Assembly: GCF_026262505.1 (NCBI RefSeq)
Contig: NC_067203.1
Span: 7,068,001 to 7,132,000, forward strand
Length of the DNA: 64,000 nt
Reading direction: 5' to 3'
From: Trichomonas vaginalis G3
Lineage: Eukaryota; Parabasalia; Trichomonadida; Trichomonadidae
Both the position numbers and the translations under genes were made by a program. Positions 58,127 to 64,000 of this stretch are shown here, piece after piece (position 1 is the first letter of the stretch; each line of letters opens with the position of its first letter). The notes below the pieces were generated by a model. It made no database searches. It saw nothing but the letters and a program-made list of their open reading frames with translations, and had not been told where the DNA came from.

Positions 58127-58466
58127 ATTTCAAGAGGACACTTAAACTCATTTTCCCAAATTCATACTACAAAACAGCTTTTTCAGTATAAGATCCTTAT
58201 GGATGCACTTACGCCCATCTGACTCTAATTAACTCTAAACTTCTGAAATGAAGGTCATGTCATAGGGGCGTAAGTGCACCCTTAAGGAACGTTAAACATG
58301 AAATGCACATACAGGTGCACTTATTAAACATCAATATATGGTATAGCATGCTATTATAATAGGATTCGTAGCTTTTATCAGAAAACTTGTTAGAAGATGT
58401 CAATTAAAAAAGGGGGGTTGGTGTTTTTTTCGTTCCCTATTTTTTCCATTTTAGAAATACAATAAC
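58127..58466. other. Intergenic region with a 13-bp inverted repeat
   Basis: No gene. TGCACTTACGCCC (58204-58216) and its exact reverse complement (58266-58278) flank a 49-nt loop; a third related GTGCACTTA lies near 58313. Otherwise AT-rich. Confidence 0.6.
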
Positions 58467-59016
58467 TTAAATTTTTAGATTAGCATTTTCAAGCACATGA
58501 TCAAAATGTTCATATAAGACAGAAATATATGCTGCTTGCTCCTCTCTAGAATATGAAATCCATTGCTCAAGAGCCAAATCCTCTGGTTCTTTGCAGTTCA
58601 TGTATTTTTGTAACTTGATAATTCTATCTACAGTTGGATAAATACATCTGAATCGACCACATTGTCGTTGAGCAATTTCATATTCAGAAATGCATACCGC
58701 AGCGCAAAATTGCTCATCTTCACGATTCTGCATTTTTTCTTCAATGAAATCAACTTTTTCTGACGGTTGAGGTATTAAAGCAAGATTCAACATATCTTTA
58801 ACAAGAGGCACTTTGATAGAATTATCAAGTTCTGAATTTAAATCAAGTTCTGGCGAAGAATTTGCTTCAAGTATATATACATCACCATTAATCGAGAGAA
58901 TCACATCAAATCCAAATAACTCAAAAGATAAACGATGATTATTCTGTTGTCTGAAATGTTCCAACGATGCCATAATACACATCACAATAGAGTCTTCAAC
59001 TTCATTGATGATTTGC
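58467..59016 (-). pseudogene. Tubulin-tyrosine ligase-like gene, 5'-truncated
   Basis: About 180 residues of the C-terminal part of a TTL/TTLL enzyme, which adds tyrosine or glutamate to tubulin tails using ATP. The signature FELFGFDVILSINGDVYILE followed by ANSSPELDL (the ATP/Mg-binding end of the ATP-grasp fold) is clear. The helical C-terminus runs to a normal stop at 58467. The N-terminal two thirds are missing: homology ends where the dispersed repeat begins at about 59017. An ATG lies upstream in the repeat, so a frame remains open, but the enzyme is incomplete. Confidence 0.75.
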
Positions 59017-59814
59017 GTTTTTAAATATAAATTAAAGTAAATGTATATTTTGTAAAAATTCTTTTTAATAAAAAAATAAAATTTTGAAGAAGAACACAAA
59101 ATCTTCTGAAAAATAATATCACATAAACTCATATTATTTTCTAATATATAACTATTTTATATAAAAATCAAATTCAATGATCTTAAAAGCGAAGGATAAA
59201 CCTCAAAATTTACGAATATAATGAGTGGGAATATAATGCTTATCTATCATAAAACCATATGAAATATCAATTTTTGCTTTACGCCTAATTTTTGACGACA
59301 ATTAGCAAAAATTGTTAAATGTTAACACTCAGTCCATTTGAATATGAAAAATAAAATTGACTTTGATTAAATGTTTTTATTTATCATGCAATTCTTCTTG
59401 CGACCAAAGATTTGAATAAAAGTTCAAAGGCGTGTGGGCAATTTTAACGACATTTTTTAACGCGATACGAGCGTAAGTCCATAGAATGTGTTTTGAGGGA
59501 AACTATAAAAATCCAAAATAGAGGTAAGTGCGCCATTATTACCTGCGAAGTTACATGGAATAAATCGAAGAGTAAGTACAAGATGATCTTGCATCTTTCC
59601 AAGTAAATGAAATTTATTAAAATTAAGATGATAATATTCATTTATAGTATGTGTATGATGTGTTTTCAAAATTTCTTCAAATAAAATGCAATGATAATTT
59701 TTGAATAATTTTTTCTTGTGTATATTTCATTTTTTATTAGTGAAAATATCATTACATCAATAAGGAAAGCACAATCCAAATTCATATTAGTTAAATTAAT
59801 CTACGACCAAAAGC
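59017..59814 (+). repeat. 0.8 kb dispersed repeat, fullest copy
   Basis: Contiguous unit whose pieces recur, in both orientations, at 22617-23047, 23396-23868 and 24030-24520. On the minus strand it holds a short frame (59457-59669) also found in the other copies. No clear terminal inverted repeats or duplication seen, so its class is unknown. It interrupts the TTL-like gene. Confidence 0.75.
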
Positions 59815-61081
59815 CCGCCAAATTTGAATTAAACACGTTTTTTGATAAAAGTGTCATTTATGATTGTTGCATTTAGGGATAGTAGCCAATTTCGGTACCA
59901 ATCTTGAAAATGCCTCGCCATGCCCGCAACATGGAAGAGAAGTATTGGTCTGATATTGAACTATCAATCAATGCAAACTGAATCACCTTGTCATGTTGCT
60001 CCACAGATACAGCAGTCTGAGTCCCTCGCTTGGTCATGTTGCTCCACAGATACAGCAGTCTGAGTCCCTCGCTTGGTCATGTTGCTCCACAGATACAGCA
60101 GTCTGAGTCCCTCGCTTGGTCATGTTGCTCCACAGATACAGCAGTCTGAGTCCCTCGCTTGGTCATATCACACCAGATAAATAAAAGTTCAGCTTCACAA
60201 TACTTACCTGCTCTATTATGTGATTTTTTCCAACTATCATATGTTAGTTGTTGTATTGAAGTTGAGTATGAAAGAATAATGTTGCAAGATTTCTCACCAA
60301 ATAAAAAATCATTAAAGAACATTTTATTCTTTGAAAATGTATTTATGTTGAAAATAATGGAAGATGTTATTCTTGTTAGTTAGTTTACGAAGTTCTTTTG
60401 GAAGAAATTTGTTGAATATCTTTATTTTGAATGGGAATGAACTTAGGAAATTCACCACGAGCTCTTGAATAGGCAGAATTGTAATGGATGATTAGCTATG
60501 ATGGGATTATACGATGTTGGTTTGTTCTAGAATGATTAAAAAGTTTTCAGGTAATGTGCTGATGCATTACAAAAGATGGAAATTATTTAAATAATAACAT
60601 AGTTTAATAATATTCAATTTAACTGATTAAATATTTGAAAAATTATCTAATTAGGATTTTTTTAGTTTGAAAAGTTAATTTTAGGCATAGTGTATAAAAT
60701 AAAAAGCATCTACCGTGTCAGAAAATCGAAAAGTTTTCCAAAAAAATCATAAATTTCAAATTTTGAAATAAAAATTGGTACTTTTTAATATGTAAAATAA
60801 GAAAATGTATTTTTTTTTGAAAAATTTAGATAGAGTAGTTCTCTTTGTATCTAAGAGGAGTGAATTTTTTTTCTTTAACAAGATCTGGAAACGAACAATT
60901 GAAATTTATTTTATCAATATCAGGAGGAAAAGTTAAGATTCAATATGGGATTGGTTGGGTGTAAGGTAGAGGAACTATTGTGTGATAGTTGATGCTTAGA
61001 GTTGAAATTGAAGGAAAATAAAACGATAAAAATAAAATGAATACTACCATGGACCCGTCAGTAATAGGTAGTGAAGAGAAT
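59815..61081. other. AT-rich region before the satellite
   Basis: No gene recognised. It holds the 43-bp tandem repeat and, next to it, a 74-aa plus-strand frame (60159-60383) and an overlapping minus frame (60077-60322) containing SWKKSHNRAGKYCEAELLFI, which looks protein-like and may be a gene scrap. Confidence 0.5.
59991..60162. repeat. 43-bp tandem repeat, 4 units
   Basis: Four identical 43-bp units beginning TCATGTTGCTCCACAGATAC. They are exact, so recently amplified. Confidence 0.9.
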
Positions 61082-63102
61082 AAATCATCCTTACCTCATA
61101 CAACAACTCATCCTTAGCTGAGACAACAAGTCATCTTTACCTCAGACAACAACTCATCCTTACCTCAGACAACAACTCATCCTTACCTCAGACAACAACT
61201 CATCCTTACCTCAGTCATTGACTCATCCTTACCTCAGACAAAAAGTCATCCTTACCTCAGACAAAAAGTCATCCTTACCTCAGACAAGAAGTCATCCTTA
61301 CCTCAGTCATAGACTCATCATTACCTCAGTCATAGACTCATCCTTACCTCAGACAAAAAGTCATCCTTACCTCAGACAAAAAGTCATCCTTACCTCAGTC
61401 ATTGACTCATCCTTACCTCAGACAACAACTCATTCTTACCTCAGACAACAACTCATCCTTACCTCAGTCATTGACTCATCCTTACCTCAGACAAAAAGTC
61501 ATCCTTACCTCAGACAAAAAGTCATCCTTACCTCAGACAAAAAGTCATCCTTACCTCAGTCATTGACTCATCCTTACCTCAGACAAAAAGTCATCCTTAC
61601 CTCAGACAAAAAGTCATCCTTACCTCAGACAAAAAGTCATCCTTACCTCAGTCATATACTCATCATTACCTCAGTCATAGACTCATCATTACCTCAGTCA
61701 TAGACTCATCATTACCTCAGACAACAACTCATCCTTACCTCAGTCATTGACTCATCCTTACCTCAGACAACAACTCATCCTTACCTCAGTCATTGACTCA
61801 TCCTTACCTCAGACAACAACTCATCCTTACCTCAGTCATTGACTCATCCTTACCTCAGACAACAACTCATCCTTACCTCAGTCATTGACTCATCCTTACC
61901 TCAGACAAAAAGTCATCCTTACCTCAGACAAAAAGTCATCCTTACCTCAGTCATTGACTCATCCTTACCTCAGTCATTGACTCATCCTTACCTCAGACAA
62001 CAACTCATCCTTACCTCAGACAAAAAGTCATCCTTACCTCAGTCATTGACTCATCCTTACCTCAGACAACAACTCATTCTTACCTCAGTCATTGACTCAT
62101 CCTTACCTCAGACAAAAAGTCATCCTTACCTCAGACATATACTCATCCTTACCTCAGTCATTGACTCATCCTTACCTCAGACAAAAAGTCATCCTTACCT
62201 CAGTCATTGACTCATCCTTACCTCAGACAACAACTCATTCTTACCTCAGTCATTGACTCATCCTTACCTCAGTCATTGACTCATCCTTACCTCAGACAAC
62301 AACTCATCCTTACCTCAGACAAAAAGTCATCCTTACCTCAGTCATTGACTCATCCTTACCTCAGACAACAACTCATTCTTACCTCAGTCATTGACTCATC
62401 CTTACCTCAGACAAAAAGTCATCCTTACCTCAGACATATACTCATCCTTACCTCAGTCATTGACTCATCCTTACCTCAGACAAAAAGTCATCCTTACCTC
62501 AGTCATTGACTCATCCTTACCTCAGACAACAACTCATTCTTACCTCAGACAACAACTCATCCTTACCTCAGTCATTGACTCATCCTTACCTCAGACAAAA
62601 AGTCATCCTTACCTCAGACAAAAAGTCATCCTTACCTCAGACAAAAAGTCATCCTTACCTCAGTCATAGACTCATCCTTACCTCAGTCATTGACTCATCC
62701 TTACCTCAGACAACAACTCATCCTTACCTCAGACAAAAAGTCATCCTTACCTCAGACAAAAAGTCATCCTTACCTCAGTCATTGACTCATCCTTACCTCA
62801 GACAAAAAGTCATCCTTACCTCAGTCATTGACTCATCCTTACCTCAGACAACAACTCATTCTTACCTCAGACAACAACTCATCCTTACCTCAGTCATTGA
62901 CTCATCCTTACCTCAGACAAAAAGTCATCCTTACCTCAGACAAAAAGTCATCCTTACCTCAGACAAAAAGTCATCCTTACCTCAGTCATTGACTCATCCT
63001 TACCTCAGACAACAACTCATCCTTACCTCAGACATTGACTCATCCTTACCTCAGTCATTGACTCATCCTTACCTCAGTCATTGACTCATCCTTACCTCAG
63101 TC
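61082..63102 (+). repeat. 23-bp minisatellite array, about 88 units
   Basis: The unit is TCATCCTTACCTCAG followed by an 8-nt variable cassette. Common cassettes are TCATTGAC, ACAACAAC and ACAAAAAG; rarer ones are TCATAGAC, ACATATAC and ACAAGAAG. The constant part is almost invariant. A few degenerate units mark the left edge. Long apparent reading frames here are a by-product of the 69-bp frame period. Confidence 0.95.
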
Positions 63103-63543
63103 TCAGGAATATATATAAGAAATTATAGTGTTGGATGTCTCTGAGAGAAACTGAGTGTTGGATGTCAAAGAGAGACTGAGTGTTGGATATCCGTCTCTTA
63201 TTATATAATTATTTCACATATTAATTAATTTATACCCACGAATAAAATCTTTGATAACTCAATGAATACTTGTCCAGTGTTTCTGAATCTACACCGGCCA
63301 GAGATTCATATTTCGTTGCCAAATCGCGAAAATATTCATTATTGACAAAGTTATATCTATAATAGTATTGAACTAAAATATGGTTTTGAAAATTTAATAT
63401 AATAAAATTATTTTGAATTTAAATGTAAAGTTCTGGTAAGGAGTTAAATTAAGAAAGAATAATTGAGTAATTGAGTGATATTTGATAAGTTAGGGAGAAA
63501 ATTTCACATACATTGAAGTAAATATATGTTATTGCAAGAGTTA
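63103..63543. other. Spacer between the inverted satellite arrays
   Basis: AT-rich. Near 63126-63193 a unit of about 31 bp (ACTGAGTGTTGGATGTC) repeats two to three times. No gene. Confidence 0.6.
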
Positions 63544-64000
63544 GGATGAGTCTATGACTGAGGTAAGGATGACTTTTTGTCTGAGGTAAGGATGAGTCAA
63601 TGACTGAGGTAAGGATGAGTTGTTGTCTGAGGTAAGGATGAGTCAATGACTGAGGTAAGGATGAGTTGTTGTCTGAGGTAAGGATGAGTTGTTGTCTGAG
63701 GTAAGGATGAGTTGTTGTCTGAGGTAAGGATGAGTCAATGACTGAGGTAAGGATGAGTTGTTGTCTGAGGTAAGGATGAGTCAATGACTGAGGTAAGGAT
63801 GAGTCTATGACTGAGGTAATGATGAGTCAATGACTGAGGTAAGGATGAGTCTATGACTGAGGTAAGGATGAGTCTATGACTGAGGTAATGATGAGTCTAT
63901 GACTGAGGTAATGATGAGTCTATGACTGAGGTAAGGATGACTTTTTGTCTGAGGTAAGGATGAGTCAATGACTGAGGTAAGGATGAGTCAATGACTGAGG
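63544..64000 (-). repeat. Same 23-bp minisatellite, opposite orientation (runs off right edge)
   Basis: Reverse complement of the first array's unit (CTGAGGTAAGGATGA core), with the same cassettes. At least 20 units are visible. Confidence 0.95.

Noticed and set aside
59457-59669. 70-aa minus frame as an independent gene
   Set aside because: It is part of the dispersed repeat unit and recurs with it; no start context or family match supports a separate gene.
61218-63084. Long reading frames across the satellite (proteins with THPYLRQ and ILTS repeats)
   Set aside because: They arise because a stop-free 23-bp unit cycles through all frames every 69 bp; they appear in several frames and on the reverse array too.
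61082-63102. CRISPR-like repeat-spacer array
   Set aside because: The variable slot is only about 8 nt and drawn from a few recurring words; the setting is eukaryotic. It is a minisatellite.

Overview
The window reads as nuclear DNA of a trichomonad, most likely Trichomonas vaginalis or a close relative. It is AT-rich and the host genes have no introns. A NOT1 (CCR4-NOT scaffold) gene carries a TCATTA start-site motif about 30 bp before its ATG. About three quarters of the sequence belongs to two very large Polinton/Maverick elements, a family known to make up a large share of the T. vaginalis genome. This assignment is inference; no species marker was available to check.

Layout. (1) 1-22503: Maverick copy M1, entering from the left edge and ending in a terminal repeat plus T-run. 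(2) 22504-25696: a 3.2 kb spacer made of nested, inverted fragments of one repeat family, a tRNA-like relic and a 291-bp miniature transposon with a perfect 9-bp target duplication. (3) 25702-50836: Maverick copy M2, complete end to end (about 25.1 kb), opposite in orientation to M1, with about 100-bp terminal inverted repeats and a 5-bp flanking duplication (GAATA). (4) 50837-59016: host genes: an F5/8-type C (discoidin-like) protein, NOT1, a second copy of the miniature transposon, and the 3' part of a tubulin-tyrosine-ligase-like gene. (5) 59017-64000: a 0.8 kb dispersed repeat, a 43-bp x4 tandem repeat, then a 23-bp minisatellite of about 88 units followed, after a 440-bp gap, by the same satellite in the opposite orientation.

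The two Mavericks are near-identical over most of their length and share gene order: D12-class adenine methyltransferase, small membrane-active proteins, a variable 282-aa protein, a phage-type tail-fibre/collar protein, retroviral-type integrase, protein-primed DNA polymerase B, a block of small unknown genes including an HNH-like fusion, packaging ATPase, SF3 helicase, penton-like and double-jelly-roll capsid proteins, and a large P/Q-rich structural protein. Both copies are fossils, each with roughly fifteen breaks spread over several genes, although many frames remain open; they look young.

The most striking signal is a divergent gene pair (18247-20421 in M1, 27481-29583 in M2). The fibre/collar protein and its 282-aa neighbour have almost invariant ends but quite different central segments in the two copies. 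This is the pattern expected of host-attachment proteins under diversification, and a bacteriophage-type collar fibre in a eukaryotic capsid-bearing element is unusual. Other notable signals are a covarying hairpin inside the terminal repeats, a palindrome array at a divergent promoter whose sequence, but not its architecture, changes between copies, and a gene cassette bounded by GGTTAGATCTAACC palindromes and direct repeats.
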